A DNA stretch of 64,000 bases from Boseongicola aestuarii (GCF_900184815.1 NZ_FXXQ01000004.1:62001-126000); one strand, 5' to 3'. Positions 26,539 to 36,894 are shown, numbered from the stretch's first letter. Notes: a model not told the origin generated them from the letters alone. Program-made: numbers and translations.

Positions 26539-28055
26539 CTTCTGACTTTGGTTTCTACAAATCGCTGTTCGTGAAGCGAATCCCCATGATGGCGACGATC
26601 TTCGTGTTGTGCTCTGCCATCGGCGTCGGTCTGGCGGTGATGTTGCCGTCGCGATACGTCGCCGATGCCACCCTATTGGTGGAAAGTCCGCAAATCCCCG
26701 ACGAACTTGCCGCGTCTACCGTCAGAACGTCCCCGACGGAACGGTTGCAGATTATCGAGCAAAGATTGCTCACGCGCGCCAATCTCATCGATATCGCAAA
26801 CGAGTTCGCTGTATTTGAGGGGCGCGGGCGAATGACCCCGGATGATGTTGTCAGCGAGATGCGCGACCTCACCGAAATTCGGCGCACAGCCAGCCGGGGC
26901 GGCGCGACCTTCATGACGATCTCGTTCCGCGCTAGGTCCCCAAATCTTTCGGCCAATGTCGCAAACGAATTCGTAACGCTGGTGTTGAGCGAGGATTCCG
27001 AGCGCAGGCAGGATTTGGCGGAGCAAACTCTTGAATTCTTTGAAGAAAGCGTTCAGCGGCTTGATCAGCAACTGGGTTTGCAAAGCGCGGCAATCGTACA
27101 ATTCAAGGATGCCAACCAAGACGCTTTGCCGGAAAATCTGGATTTCCGGATAGATCGACTTGCACGACTTCAAGATCAGTTGATCGCCGCAGCACGAGAC
27201 CGTGCAGCGCTTACTGAACAGCGTTCCCGTATGATGGTGATTGGTCAAGGGGGTGGCGCCGGCATTCGCCTTTCGCCCGCCCAGCAAGAACTGAAGACGA
27301 CGCAGGAAGAGCTTCAGCGGGCGCTGACGGTCTATTCCGAAACCAACCCGCGTGTTCGAATGCTGCGTGCCAGAGTAGCGCAATTGACCGAGGCGGTGAG
27401 TTCCGAGGATGCCTCGGCAGTTGCGCCAGTAACCGATCCAACGGCAGCTCTTTTTGATCTTGAAATGGAAGCGATTGAGCGGCGTGTTGCTTTTCTGGAT
27501 GCGCAAGAAGCTCAGGTCACCGAAGAAGTTGAAGAGTTGCGGGACGCAATCAACAGAACGCCTGAGAACGCAATCCGCTTGGAGTCACTCGAACGCGAGT
27601 ACCAAAACACCCTCAACCAGTACAATCAGGCGGTCGCCAATCTGGCCCGCGCCCAGACTGGAGAGCGGATCGAAGTCCTGTCAAAGGGTGAACGGATTTC
27701 GGTGATTGAACAGGCAACACCTCCTTCGGAACCAAACAGTCCGAACAGACCCCTCATCGCAGGCGGCGGAGTCGTTTTGGGCATGCTGTTGGCAGTGGGA
27801 GCGTTCTTGCTCTTGGAATTAACGAACCGCGCGATCCGGCGTCCTGCCGATCTGGTAAAGGGTCTTTCGATCCAGCCGATCGCAACGATACCGTATCTTG
27901 AGACATCCGGAGGTAAGGCGCGGCGACGTGCTCTGCAATCGATCCTGATCGCGGGTGTCGCGATTGGAATTCCCGCCATTCTTTGGGCGGTCCACACATT
28001 TTATCTTCCGCTTGATCTGATTGTTGATCGGGCCTTGGGAAGATTTGGACTTTAA
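26535..28055 (+). CDS. Wzz/GumC-like polysaccharide chain-length determinant
   Basis: A 506-residue inner-membrane polysaccharide co-polymerase. An N-terminal helix (M-M-A-T-I-F-V-L-C-S-A-I-G-V-G) is followed by a large periplasmic part with long coiled coils (about 170-370) and the P-x-x-P-x-x-P-N-x-P motif (P-P-S-E-P-N-S-P-N-R-P), then two further C-terminal hydrophobic segments. It lacks a fused kinase domain; the kinase is the next gene. It would set polymer length together with the BY-kinase and the Wza-like protein. Confidence 0.9.
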   Translation: MTSDFGFYKSLFVKRIPMMATIFVLCSAIGVGLAVMLPSRYVADATLLVESPQIPDELAASTVRTSPTERLQIIEQRLLTRANLIDIANEFAVFEGRGRMTPDDVVSEMRDLTEIRRTASRGGATFMTISFRARSPNLSANVANEFVTLVLSEDSERRQDLAEQTLEFFEESVQRLDQQLGLQSAAIVQFKDANQDALPENLDFRIDRLARLQDQLIAAARDRAALTEQRSRMMVIGQGGGAGIRLSPAQQELKTTQEELQRALTVYSETNPRVRMLRARVAQLTEAVSSEDASAVAPVTDPTAALFDLEMEAIERRVAFLDAQEAQVTEEVEELRDAINRTPENAIRLESLEREYQNTLNQYNQAVANLARAQTGERIEVLSKGERISVIEQATPPSEPNSPNRPLIAGGGVVLGMLLAVGAFLLLELTNRAIRRPADLVKGLSIQPIATIPYLETSGGKARRRALQSILIAGVAIGIPAILWAVHTFYLPLDLIVDRALGRFGL

Positions 28056-28078
28056 CGCGAGCGGCTCGGGTAGACGAC

Positions 28079-28912
28079 ATGGAAAAACTTCAGGCAGCAT
28101 TGGCTAAGGCGCGGGCGCAACGTGATGGCGAGCCGATTTCAAGAGGTGGCCGTCCGGAGCTTTCGGCACGGGCGAAATCTCGGCGTATCGCGGAATCCGA
28201 GGCAAAGGACTCGGTTTGGAGCGCTATCCCGCTTTTCGAGCCGACCGCGCGCCGTATGCAGCAATCCAGGATATTTTCTGCAGACGCTTCGAACGAGGGG
28301 ACGCATTTCGATATCCTGCGCACCAAGCTGCTCTTGGAAATGCGTCGAAACAACTGGAAGCGCATCGCGATAACTTCGGCATTGGCGGGTTCCGGAAAGA
28401 CGACTACGGCGTGTAATTTGATTGCAGGCTTCGGGCGACAGCCGGAAGTCCGCTGCATGCTTTTTGATGTCGACTTGCGTCGCCCGTCCGTCGCCAAGTT
28501 CTTTGGAGCAACGCCGGAAAGCGGTCTTGTAGATGTATTCGAAGGCAATGTCCCCTTCGCCGAACAAGCCGTTCGTATTCATCCCAACACGATCATGTCA
28601 ATGACGAACCGGCCACTCAGGGACCCTTCGCAACTGCTTTCCAAGCAGCAAACCGCAGAAACACTTGATGAGATTCAGCAGACGTATCAACCGGACATTA
28701 TGCTCTTCGATCTTCCACCTGTACTTGTGAGCGACGAAACACGGGCGTTCCTGAAACTTGTAGATGCCGCACTTATTGTCGCTGCCAGCGACACGACTTC
28801 TATTGCGCAAGTCGACGAGGTCGAGCGCGAGGTTTCGGAATACACGAATGTTGCGGGGGTGATCCTGAACAAATGCCGTTTCATGGACGAGGGTTACGGT
28901 TACTCGTACTGA
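28079..28912 (+). CDS. CpsD/CapB-family tyrosine-protein kinase (BY-kinase)
   Basis: A 277-residue P-loop kinase: Walker A A-L-A-G-S-G-K-T-T-T, Walker A' L-F-D-V-D-L-R-R-P, Walker B I-M-L-F-D-L-P-P-V. The C-terminus ends in a small tyrosine cluster (G-Y-G-Y-S-Y), the usual autophosphorylation region. It is the cytoplasmic partner of the separate Wzz-like protein and should cycle between phosphorylated and free states to control chain growth. It lies 23 bases after the Wzz-like gene and is convergent with ugd. Confidence 0.9.
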   Translation: MEKLQAALAKARAQRDGEPISRGGRPELSARAKSRRIAESEAKDSVWSAIPLFEPTARRMQQSRIFSADASNEGTHFDILRTKLLLEMRRNNWKRIAITSALAGSGKTTTACNLIAGFGRQPEVRCMLFDVDLRRPSVAKFFGATPESGLVDVFEGNVPFAEQAVRIHPNTIMSMTNRPLRDPSQLLSKQQTAETLDEIQQTYQPDIMLFDLPPVLVSDETRAFLKLVDAALIVAASDTTSIAQVDEVEREVSEYTNVAGVILNKCRFMDEGYGYSY

Positions 28913-28925
28913 ATTTCCCGGCTAA

Positions 28926-30248
28926 CTAGTGCGGTTGATATGACGTACGTCCAACCGAGGCGTAGCTTTCAAACCCGGCAACTCTTGCGTCCTGCGCCGT
29001 ATAAATGTTGCGCAGATCCGCCATCCGGGGGGACCGCATGGCACGCGCGATACGTTTTAGATCAAGGGCACGAAATTCGTTCCACTCGGTCAATACAACG
29101 ATGAGATCCGCATCCTTGGCAGCGTCGTAGATATCGTCATGCCAAGTCACGTCGGGAAGCAGGGCCTTTCCTTCGGGACGACCTTGCGGATCCACGACGT
29201 GCACATCACCGCCTTCTTTTGAAACGGGCGGAAGGATCGTAAGTGAGGGGGCGTCTCTCATGTCGTCGGTATTGGGTTTGAACGTTACGCCCAGAACCAA
29301 CACCTTCTTGCCGCCAAATGAGCCATCGCAAAGGGCGCGCATTTTGTCGATCATACGGGCTTTGACGGTTTCGTTAACGTTGATCACGGATTCCACGATG
29401 GTCATCGGGCTGGACGCATTTCGCCCGATCTGTGCAAGGGCCTTAGTGTCTTTGGGAAAACAGGAACCGCCATAGCCCGGGCCCGCATGCAGGAATTTGT
29501 TGCCTATGCGACCGTCCAGGCCAATGCCCTTGGCGACCTCTTTCACATCGGCACCCACTTTCTCGCACAAGGCCGCGACTTCGTTTATGAACGTGATTTT
29601 CGTCGCAAGAAATGCATTCGCAGCATATTTGATCATCTCGGCGCTTTCGAGATCTGTGCGGATGATCGGGAAATCACGCAGAAAGAGCGGACGGTACACT
29701 TCGGACATAATCTCGGCGGCGCGGTCGTTCTCGACGCCCACAATAACGCGATCCGGTCGCATGAAGTCGTCGATCGCGGCGCCTTCGCGCAGAAATTCCG
29801 GGTTGGAGGCAACATCGAAATCAAGGTCGGGGTTCGTCTCTGCGACAATTCTTCTGACTTCACGATTTGTCCCCACGGGAACCGTCGACTTGGTGACAAT
29901 GACCAAATATCCCCGAGCGGCCGCTGCGATCTCGGCCGCCGCGGCATAAACATAGCTTAGATCCGCGTGACCATCGCCGCGCCGTGAGGGTGTTCCAACA
30001 CCAATGAAGACGGCCTCTGCGTTTTCCAATGCCGACGCGAGGTCTTGCGTGAAACGAAGCCGCCCGGCCGTAACATTCTTGGCGAGCAATGCCTCAAGCC
30101 CGGGTTCGTAAATCGGAACCTCACCGGCTTTCAGGCGATCAATCTTCGAGGGATCCTTATCGACGCAAACGACATCATGCCCAAAGTCCGAGAAGCATAC
30201 GCCCGAGACTAAACCTACATAGCCGGTGCCAATCATCGCAATACGCAT
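28926..30248 (-). CDS. ugd: UDP-glucose 6-dehydrogenase
   Basis: A 440-residue nucleotide-sugar dehydrogenase: M-R-I-A-M-I-G-T-G-Y-V-G-L-V-S-G at the N-terminus, catalytic Cys in G-P-G-Y-G-G-S-C-F-P-K-D-T, and G-V-T-F-K-P-N-T-D-D-M-R-D-A-P near the C-terminal domain. It oxidises UDP-glucose to UDP-glucuronate with two NAD+. It is the last gene of the rhamnose/glucuronate precursor run and is separated from rfbA by 75 bases. The product is probably a uronic-acid-containing exopolysaccharide. Confidence 0.95.
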   Translation of the reverse strand: MRIAMIGTGYVGLVSGVCFSDFGHDVVCVDKDPSKIDRLKAGEVPIYEPGLEALLAKNVTAGRLRFTQDLASALENAEAVFIGVGTPSRRGDGHADLSYVYAAAAEIAAAARGYLVIVTKSTVPVGTNREVRRIVAETNPDLDFDVASNPEFLREGAAIDDFMRPDRVIVGVENDRAAEIMSEVYRPLFLRDFPIIRTDLESAEMIKYAANAFLATKITFINEVAALCEKVGADVKEVAKGIGLDGRIGNKFLHAGPGYGGSCFPKDTKALAQIGRNASSPMTIVESVINVNETVKARMIDKMRALCDGSFGGKKVLVLGVTFKPNTDDMRDAPSLTILPPVSKEGGDVHVVDPQGRPEGKALLPDVTWHDDIYDAAKDADLIVVLTEWNEFRALDLKRIARAMRSPRMADLRNIYTAQDARVAGFESYASVGRTSYQPH

Positions 30249-30323
30249 TTATCAGATCCTCAGGAATTTCGCTTTTCAAGACATTGCAAATACGACGAGG
30301 TCAAGGCCATCGCGATGCTTTGG

Positions 30324-31208
30324 CTAGGTTTTGTTTTTTGCGGCTGCGATGCTGCGCAGATATTTCCCATAGGAGTTCTTTCCAAGCGGTTCCGCGATTT
30401 TCAGCAGGTCGTCGCGGGAAATCCAGCCGTTCTCGAACGCGATCTCCTCGGGTGAACCGGTTTGCAGGCCTTGCCTTTCCTGCAACGTACGCACGAAATT
30501 TCCAGCGTCCAGAAGTGAGCCATGCGTCCCCGTGTCAAGCCACGCGTATCCACGGCCCATTCGTTCGACGGAGAGCAATCCGTCGCTGAGATAGCTTTCC
30601 AGAAGCGACGTTATTTCCAGCTCGCCTCGTGCCGACGGCTTCACCTGCGCGGCGCGCTCCGGCGCGGTGCCGTCAAGGAAATAAAGCCCTGTCACGGCGT
30701 AGTTTGACGGTGGATTGACCGGCTTTTCGATAATGCCGCGCACGTTCTCGCCATCGAAATCCAGAACGCCATACCGTTCCGGATCGGCTACGCGATAACC
30801 AAAAACTGTCCCTCCGGTGGCTTGTTCGTCGGCGCGCTTGAGAATGTTCGGAAGGGCATGGCCAAAGAAAATGTTGTCGCCGAGAACCATGGCAGAAGGA
30901 GCGCCGTCGAGGAACTCGCGTGCAAGCAGGTAAGCCTGCGCCAATCCATCCGGTGAAGCTTGCGTGATCCACGTCAGTTTCAGCCCCCAGCGGCTTCCGT
31001 CGCCCATTATGCGTTGAAATTGAGACTGATCTTCAGGCGTCGTGATAACCGCAACTTCCTGAATGCCCGCAAGCATCAGCACGCTCAACGGATAGTAGAT
31101 CATGGGTTTGTCGTAAACCGGCAGGAGCTGTTTCGACACGCCAAGTGTGATGGGATACAGCCGCGTGCCCGAGCCGCCAGCAAGAATAATGCCTTTGCGT
31201 TTGATCAT
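30324..31208 (-). CDS. rfbA: Glucose-1-phosphate thymidylyltransferase
   Basis: A 294-residue enzyme with [13 protein letters not shown], the K-P-M-I-Y-Y-P-L motif and G-D-N-I-F-F-G. It makes dTDP-glucose from dTTP and glucose-1-phosphate, the first step to dTDP-L-rhamnose. ATG 31208 overlaps the rfbD stop by 4 bases and begins at the family N-terminus; the open extension to 31253 lies inside rfbD and is rejected. Confidence 0.95.
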   Translation of the reverse strand: MIKRKGIILAGGSGTRLYPITLGVSKQLLPVYDKPMIYYPLSVLMLAGIQEVAVITTPEDQSQFQRIMGDGSRWGLKLTWITQASPDGLAQAYLLAREFLDGAPSAMVLGDNIFFGHALPNILKRADEQATGGTVFGYRVADPERYGVLDFDGENVRGIIEKPVNPPSNYAVTGLYFLDGTAPERAAQVKPSARGELEITSLLESYLSDGLLSVERMGRGYAWLDTGTHGSLLDAGNFVRTLQERQGLQTGSPEEIAFENGWISRDDLLKIAEPLGKNSYGKYLRSIAAAKNKT

Positions 31209-32062
31209 ATCGCGCCGAGCTCCTCCAAAACTGTTGTCAAATCGTCGCGCCAATCCGGGCGTTGAATGCCGAACTCGCGAGCGAGGCTGTCGCAGCTCAG
31301 CCTTGAGTTCAATGGGCGTTTCGCAGGCGTTGGATAGTCCGAAGTCAGTATCTCATTGACGCTGACGTCAAGTTTTGATTGCCGAAAAATCTCGCGCGCG
31401 AATGAGGCCCAGCTTGCGTCTGGTGCGCCGCTGAAGTGGTAAATGCCAGTCTTGCTGCCATTCCCCAGTTGCGCAGCGATGGCAAGAACTGCATCCGCAA
31501 TTGCCGCAGCCGAGGTCGGCCCGCCGATCTGGTCTGCAACAATTGAAAGCTTATCGCGTTCCCTGCCAAGCCTCAGCATGGTCTTGACGAAATTGGAGCC
31601 GTGGGCACTGAAAACCCAGGATGTGCGGAGGATCACGGAAGGTCCGTTTTCAGCAAGAATCGCTTCTTCTCCCGCCCTCTTGGTCCTGCCGTAAATCCCA
31701 AGTGGTCCGGTCGGGGCATCTGGCGTACGTGGTAACTCGCCTGAACCATCAAAGACATAATCAGTGGAGATATGGATCAACGGGATTGCGCGCTTCGCCG
31801 CGGTTTGCGCCAGAGCTGCGACGGAAAGGTGGTTCACCAGATTGGCAAGATCCGCCTCGTTTTCGGCCTTGTCGACAGCCGTATATGCTGCCGCGTTGAT
31901 GATTACGTCAGCATCAACATCCAGCGCAACTTGTGCTACTGTCGAGGCTAACGCGAAGTCCGCCCGGTTTCGCCCAATGGCTTGCACGATCACACCCTTG
32001 GGCGCACGCCGCTGGATCTCTGTCGCGACCTGACCGGTCTTTCCAAACAGTGCGATCTTCAC
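31205..32062 (-). CDS. rfbD: dTDP-4-dehydrorhamnose reductase
   Basis: A 285-residue short-chain reductase: N-terminal [22 protein letters not shown] and the catalytic Y-x-x-x-K in Y-G-R-T-K-R-A-G-E. It performs the last step to dTDP-L-rhamnose. The start is a GTG at 32062 overlapping the rfbB stop (GTGA); no ATG in frame gives the right N-terminus. It also overlaps rfbA by 4 bases. Confidence 0.94.
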   Translation of the reverse strand: MKIALFGKTGQVATEIQRRAPKGVIVQAIGRNRADFALASTVAQVALDVDADVIINAAAYTAVDKAENEADLANLVNHLSVAALAQTAAKRAIPLIHISTDYVFDGSGELPRTPDAPTGPLGIYGRTKRAGEEAILAENGPSVILRTSWVFSAHGSNFVKTMLRLGRERDKLSIVADQIGGPTSAAAIADAVLAIAAQLGNGSKTGIYHFSGAPDASWASFAREIFRQSKLDVSVNEILTSDYPTPAKRPLNSRLSCDSLAREFGIQRPDWRDDLTTVLEELGAI

Positions 32063-33099
32063 TCGTTCGTTCCCAAGCGCTGACCGACACCCTGGCGCGC
32101 TAACAGCGGACGCCACCAAGCTTCGTTTTCAAGATACCAATCAACCGTCCGGGCGAGGCCTTGCTCCAAAGTCACGGACGGCGTCCAGTCCAGCTCGTTT
32201 CTGATGCGTGCGGGATCAATTGCGTAGCGGCGGTCATGGCCGGGGCGGTCATCAACGAAAGTGATCAGTGACGAATGTGGCGCATTGTGCGGCCTGCGCG
32301 CGTCCAGCAAAGCACAAATCATCTGCACCAATTCCAGATTCGACACCTCTGCCTCGCCACCGATGTTGTAGCTTCGACCATCGGTACCCTTCGTCGCGAC
32401 GGTCAGCAAAGCATCAGCATGGTCTTCCACGAAGAGCCAGTCGCGCACATTCTTGCCGTCTCCGTAAATCGGAATTGGTTTGCCATGCAGTGCATTCAGA
32501 ATGACGACTGGCACGAGTTTTTCGGGGAAATGGAAAGGGCCGTAGTTATTCGAGCAATTCGAAAGGACGACCGGCAAGCCGTACGTTTCGTGCCAGGCGC
32601 GAACCAGATGGTCCGAGGCCGCCTTCGTCGCTGAATATGGGCTTCTGGGGTCATAGGGGGTTGTTTCGGTGAACTGGCCTACTTCGCCCAGACTGCCGAA
32701 GACCTCATCTGTCGAGATATGATGGAAGCGAAAACTGCCCGCGCGCCCTGCTTCGTTCCAATGGGTACGGGCGGCCTCTAGCAGAGTATATGTGCCTGTG
32801 ATGTTGGTTTCCACAAAAGCGGCCGGCCCGTCGATTGAGCGATCAACGTGACTTTCGGCAGCCAGATGCATGACGATATCGGGTTGGTGTTTCTTGAAGA
32901 GCCTGTCCAGAGAAGCGCGGTCACAGATGTCGGCTTGTTCAAAGACATAGCCCGGGGCGTTGTCCACTGACGCTACATTCGCCAGATTTGCCGCATAGGT
33001 AAGCTTGTCGAGGTTCACCACCTCGTGTCCGTCGCGCACGGCCTGCCGAACAACGGCTGAGCCGATGAAGCCAGCGCCACCTGTTACCAAGAGCTTCAT
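32059..33099 (-). CDS. rfbB: dTDP-glucose 4,6-dehydratase
   Basis: A 346-residue SDR enzyme: [15 protein letters not shown] at the N-terminus, [21 protein letters not shown] and [10 protein letters not shown]. It converts dTDP-glucose to dTDP-4-dehydro-6-deoxyglucose. ATG 33099 overlaps the rfbC stop by 4 bases and is preferred to the open codon at 33111. Confidence 0.95.
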   Translation of the reverse strand: MKLLVTGGAGFIGSAVVRQAVRDGHEVVNLDKLTYAANLANVASVDNAPGYVFEQADICDRASLDRLFKKHQPDIVMHLAAESHVDRSIDGPAAFVETNITGTYTLLEAARTHWNEAGRAGSFRFHHISTDEVFGSLGEVGQFTETTPYDPRSPYSATKAASDHLVRAWHETYGLPVVLSNCSNNYGPFHFPEKLVPVVILNALHGKPIPIYGDGKNVRDWLFVEDHADALLTVATKGTDGRSYNIGGEAEVSNLELVQMICALLDARRPHNAPHSSLITFVDDRPGHDRRYAIDPARIRNELDWTPSVTLEQGLARTVDWYLENEAWWRPLLARQGVGQRLGTNE

Positions 33100-33653
33100 T
33101 TGGGTTCCCAATCAAACGGGCTATCGAAATCTGACAGCCGTTGTGCATTCGCGTCTTTTGGCGAAAGTAATGGTGCGGATTTCAGCCCCCAATCGATTCC
33201 GCAACTGTCCCAGTGGACGGCCCCGTCCGCGCCAGCGTTATAGTAGTCGCTGCACTTGTATATGATCTCGGTCATTGGTTCGAGCGTGAGAAAGCCGTGC
33301 AAGAAACCTGCGGGAATGAGAAGTTGTCGCCCGTTCTCGAAACTAAGTGTTTCGGCGTGCCATTTGCCGAAGGTAGGAGAGCCTTTTCGGATATCGACGG
33401 CGACATCAAGAAGACTACCTCGGCCACATCGTACCAGTTTGGCCTGCGCATATGGGGGCGACTGGAAGTGCAGTCCACGCAGTGTGCCAGGGGCATCGGA
33501 CATCGAATGGTTGTCCTGAACAAAGGGAATATCGATCCCAGCTTCGGACATCCGGGCACCATTCCAGCTTTCCGAGAAGAACCCGCGTGAATCCCCGTGA
33601 CGCGCTGGCTCGAGGATCAAGACATCCGGAAGGAGGGTCTGTTTTACAATCAT
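33096..33653 (-). CDS. rfbC: dTDP-4-dehydrorhamnose 3,5-epimerase
   Basis: A cupin-fold epimerase of about 186 residues: [22 protein letters not shown], the catalytic His region G-T-L-R-G-L-H-F-Q, and [10 protein letters not shown]. It heads the rfbCBDA run in which every junction overlaps by 4 bases. ATG 33653 is chosen; its ribosome-binding site is weak, and an upstream TTG at 33674 is possible. Confidence 0.93.
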   Translation of the reverse strand: MIVKQTLLPDVLILEPARHGDSRGFFSESWNGARMSEAGIDIPFVQDNHSMSDAPGTLRGLHFQSPPYAQAKLVRCGRGSLLDVAVDIRKGSPTFGKWHAETLSFENGRQLLIPAGFLHGFLTLEPMTEIIYKCSDYYNAGADGAVHWDSCGIDWGLKSAPLLSPKDANAQRLSDFDSPFDWEPK

Positions 33654-33761
33654 AATGGCAATCAAACTCAACAAGGTTGATGGGGGATTAACAGCACTCG
33701 CTCAAAAGGTCATCAATCTCCAAAGAGCCAGTGTTTCGCCGTGTTCGCAAGGAAACACTCG

Positions 33762-34568
33762 TCAACGCATGCCGCGATAGAAAGCGCCTGTGATCAAGGA
33801 CAGCATGAACAGGCAAAACGCAACCGTGACGATGCTGGGACCCGCCGGGGTGTCCGCCCAAAGCGACATTTGCAGACCGCCGAAGGCTGCGATGATTGCG
33901 ACCAGGATGGCAATCACCGCCATGCTTTCCGGTGTCCGGGCGAGTGGCCTCGCGGCAGCTGCCGGGATAATAAGCATCGCCGTGATTAATATAACTCCGA
34001 CAACTTTCAGCGCCACGGCAACGACAATGGCCAAGGTAATCGACAGTACCAATTGCTCGCGGTCGGGATCCAAACCTCCCGCCCGCGCCAGTTCGGGGCT
34101 CATAGTTGCGGTGAGCAGGGCATCCCATCGCCAGACGAGCAAGGCGAGGACCGACAGCGCGCCAGCCCAGATGACGACGAGGTCCGTGACACTGACCGCG
34201 AGAATGTCGCCAAACAGAAAGGCCATCAGATCGACGCGCACGCCACTTAAGAACGAGACAGCAACGAGTCCGATTGCCAAAGACGCGTGAGCCATCACGC
34301 CAAGAAGTGTATCCATCGCAAAGCCGCGACCGCTCAATCGCGACACGAGCGTTGCCATCAGGATCGTGACGAACAGGACCCCCAGAAACACCGACAGGTT
34401 GAAGGCCAGCGCGAGGGCGACCCCGAGGATTGCGGCATGTGCAGTCGCATCCCCGAAATACGCCATGCGCCGCCACACGACGAAACATCCCAAGGGTGCT
34501 GCGGCAACGGCAACCGCAATGCCGGCCAGCGTTGCCCGGATCAGAAAGTCGTCGAATAGCATGCTCAT
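33762..34568 (-). CDS. znuB: Zinc ABC transporter permease ZnuB
   Basis: A 268-residue ABC-3 family permease with about eight hydrophobic helices; F-G-D-A-T-A-H-A-A-I-L-G-V-A and V-G-V-I-L-I-T-A-M-L-I-I-P-A-A-A-A are the typical metal-permease segments. It imports Zn2+ with ZnuC and ZnuA. It overlaps znuC by 4 bases (ATGA) and is the last gene of the zur-znuC-znuB run. Confidence 0.93.
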   Translation of the reverse strand: MSMLFDDFLIRATLAGIAVAVAAAPLGCFVVWRRMAYFGDATAHAAILGVALALAFNLSVFLGVLFVTILMATLVSRLSGRGFAMDTLLGVMAHASLAIGLVAVSFLSGVRVDLMAFLFGDILAVSVTDLVVIWAGALSVLALLVWRWDALLTATMSPELARAGGLDPDREQLVLSITLAIVVAVALKVVGVILITAMLIIPAAAARPLARTPESMAVIAILVAIIAAFGGLQMSLWADTPAGPSIVTVAFCLFMLSLITGAFYRGMR

Positions 34569-35299
34569 TCCACGTGCTCATGTTTGTGTGAGTGCTCATG
34601 ATCGTGGTCATGCCGATATAGGGCCAAAGCACCACCCGTCCCGGAGCCAAACAACGCGCGGTACTCTGGTGCGCTTGCGACATGCGCCGGGTGACCTTCG
34701 CAGCAGATGTGGCCGTTCAGACAAATCACGCGATCAGAGGACGCCATTACGACGTGGAGTTCATGGCTCACCATCAAAACCGCGCAACCTATATCATCGC
34801 GAATGTCTCCGACAAGTTGGTAGAATGCCGCCGAGCCGGGCTGGTCAAGCCCCTGTGTCGCTTCGTCCAAAATGAGCAGTTCAGGCTTTGCAAGCAATGC
34901 TCGGGCGAGCAGGACGCGTTGAAGCTGGCCGCCTGAAAGCTCTGATAACTGTTTGCTTGCAATGTTCTGTGCGCCCGCAAGTTCAAGCACATGGGCCGCC
35001 TCGCTGCGGGACACTCTTTTGGGCAGGGACAAGAACCTCAGCACCGTGACCGGCAAGGTCGAATCAACGTGGAGTTTCTGCGGGACATATCCAATTCGCA
35101 GTCCTGGCCTTACGGTCAAGGTGCCGCCGGCAGGCGGCACGGCACCGATGATCGCACGCAGCAATGTGGATTTGCCGGAGCCGTTCGGCCCAACGATCGT
35201 CACGATCTCTCCTGGCATGATTGCCAGCGTGACCTGTGCGAGAACCGTTTGACCGTCAAGTTTCACGGATAGTGCCTCGGCTTTGAAAAGCGGTGTCAT
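34565..35299 (-). CDS. znuC: Zinc ABC transporter ATP-binding protein ZnuC
   Basis: A 244-residue ABC ATPase: Walker A G-P-N-G-S-G-K-S-T, signature L-S-G-G-Q-L-Q-R, Walker B L-L-I-L-D-E-A-T-Q-G-L-D. The C-terminus carries a His-rich tail (H-D-H-D-H-E-H-S-H-K-H-E-H), common in zinc-transport ATPases and a probable metal buffer. It overlaps zur and znuB by 4 bases on either side. Confidence 0.94.
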   Translation of the reverse strand: MTPLFKAEALSVKLDGQTVLAQVTLAIMPGEIVTIVGPNGSGKSTLLRAIIGAVPPAGGTLTVRPGLRIGYVPQKLHVDSTLPVTVLRFLSLPKRVSRSEAAHVLELAGAQNIASKQLSELSGGQLQRVLLARALLAKPELLILDEATQGLDQPGSAAFYQLVGDIRDDIGCAVLMVSHELHVVMASSDRVICLNGHICCEGHPAHVASAPEYRALFGSGTGGALALYRHDHDHEHSHKHEHVE

Positions 35300-35775
35300 G
35301 ATTCACCTGCCTGGCATTTGGGGCAGAGGCCTTCAATTTCGACGACAGCATGTTCGATTTGAAAACCGGCGGCTTTGGCGGTGCGCCCGACCGCACTTTT
35401 CTTTGGAGCGGCGTCCGTTTCAGCGACGGCGTCGCAGTTCCGGCAAATGAGGAAGGCTGGTGTATGCGCGTTTTCCGAGTATCCGCAGGCGATAAACGCG
35501 TTCAGCTTTTCAATTCGGTGTGCAAACCCATGCGCAACGAGGAACTCCAACGCGCGATACGCAACCGGTGGCTGAGAGCCAAGCCCTTCGTCGCGCAATA
35601 TATCGAGAATTTCATATGCTCCCCGTGCGCGATGATCCGAAAGCAGAATTTCCAGAACGCGTCGGCGGACGGGCGTGAACTGCAGCCCCGCTGAGCGACA
35701 TGCAGCGTCAGCCCGTGCGACCGCAGAGGCGATACAAGAGGAGTGGTCATGTAGTTCGAAACCCAAGGGTGCCAT
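35296..35775 (-). CDS. zur: Zur, zinc-responsive Fur-family repressor
   Basis: A 159-residue Fur-family regulator: winged-helix region T-P-V-R-R-R-V-L-E-I-L-L and A-Y-E-I-L-D-I-L-R, then metal-binding Cys pairs C-R-N-C and C-P-K-C for a structural zinc. Genetic context (znuABC) identifies it as Zur. It is the first gene of the minus-strand operon and is separated from znuA by 96 bases holding a Zur-box palindrome, which should repress both directions when zinc is plentiful. Confidence 0.93.
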   Translation of the reverse strand: MAPLGFELHDHSSCIASAVARADAACRSAGLQFTPVRRRVLEILLSDHRARGAYEILDILRDEGLGSQPPVAYRALEFLVAHGFAHRIEKLNAFIACGYSENAHTPAFLICRNCDAVAETDAAPKKSAVGRTAKAAGFQIEHAVVEIEGLCPKCQAGES

Positions 35776-35811
35776 GGATCCCTCCGAATGCGGTGCAGAA
35801 GCCTATTGATA

Positions 35812-35826
35812 TGTTATATGATAACA
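35812..35826. promoter_or_regulatory. Zur box
   Basis: A perfect palindrome TGTTAT-ATG-ATAACA midway between zur and znuA. Alphaproteobacterial Zur binds AT-rich dyads of the GTTAT-x-x-x-ATAAC type, so position and sequence agree. It lies 37 bases before zur and 46 bases before the znuA start. Confidence 0.85.
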
Positions 35827-35871
35827 CTTAACAAGCACTTCGTTTGAAACAGTCATTACGGATATATTGGA

Positions 35872-36849
35872 ATGCAGCCTCTGAAAATTGCCTTGAGCGC
35901 TCTGATTGCGGGCTTGCCCTCAATGACTCTTGCGGATGCCCCCCGAGTGGTTGCGGATATCGCGCCTGTGCATTCGCTCGTGGCACAAATCATGGATGGC
36001 GTCGGCGAACCCGACCTTTTGTTGCCTGCGGTCACATCGCCACATGATTACTCTTTGCGTCCTTCCGACGCACGGATCCTGCAAGATGCCGATGCGGTTT
36101 TCTGGGTCGGCGGCGCGTTAACTCCTTGGTTGGCGGAGACACTTGAAACACTTTCGGCGTCAGCAACAACCATCTCATTAATTGAGTCCGAAGGAACAGT
36201 CCGACGCGCGTTCCGCGAGGGAGCCACATTCGCTAAAGTCGGCGAGGATGATGACCATGACCATGACCACGGTCACAAGGATGAAGACGATCACGACCAT
36301 GCCGAAGCGGCGCATGATACACATGACCATTCGGGTCTGGACCCACATGCATGGCTTGATCCCGTAAATGCCAGCACGTGGCTGAAAGTCATTGCTTCGG
36401 AACTGTCGCGGATCGATCCGGAGAATTCATCGCTTTACCAAAGCAATTTGAGCAATTCGCTGCGTGTTATCAACGTGCTTACGCAGGAGTTGGAAGAGGA
36501 CTTGCGGTCAGTGGCGCCGCTTCGCTTTGTCGTTCTTCACGACGGGTACCGCTATTTTGAGGACCGATTTGGGATGCGCGCAGTTGGTGCCATCAGCGCA
36601 AGTGATGCAGCCGCCCCTAGCGCCGGACGCGTCAGAGCTATCCGACACGCGATCAAAGAGCAGGGCGTTTCGTGCTTGTTCACCGAGGTGCAACTAGATG
36701 CACCGATTGTGGATGTCTTTGCCGGGGAAACGGATATCGCGGTTGGTACGCTTGACCCGCTGGGGGCACTCCTTGAGCCTGGAAAGGATCTTTATGCAGA
36801 AAAAATGAAGGGCATCGCCGCCGCCTTCAAAGCGTGCATGTCTCTTTAG
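35872..36849 (+). CDS. znuA: Zinc ABC transporter substrate-binding protein ZnuA
   Basis: A 325-residue cluster A-I metal-binding protein with a signal peptide (A-G-L-P-S-M-T-L-A-D-A). Zinc ligands are suggested by the His in D-I-A-P-V-H-S-L-V and D-P-H-A-W-L-D-P. Between them, residues about 124-152 (bases about 36241-36327) form a flexible Asp/His-rich loop typical of ZnuA, thought to gather zinc. Divergent from zur and controlled from the shared Zur box. Confidence 0.93.
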   Translation: MQPLKIALSALIAGLPSMTLADAPRVVADIAPVHSLVAQIMDGVGEPDLLLPAVTSPHDYSLRPSDARILQDADAVFWVGGALTPWLAETLETLSASATTISLIESEGTVRRAFREGATFAKVGEDDDHDHDHGHKDEDDHDHAEAAHDTHDHSGLDPHAWLDPVNASTWLKVIASELSRIDPENSSLYQSNLSNSLRVINVLTQELEEDLRSVAPLRFVVLHDGYRYFEDRFGMRAVGAISASDAAAPSAGRVRAIRHAIKEQGVSCLFTEVQLDAPIVDVFAGETDIAVGTLDPLGALLEPGKDLYAEKMKGIAAAFKACMSL

Positions 36850-36894
36850 CAGCGGGCTTTCCAGTCGCGTCCGGAATAAGAAATATTTTAACGT

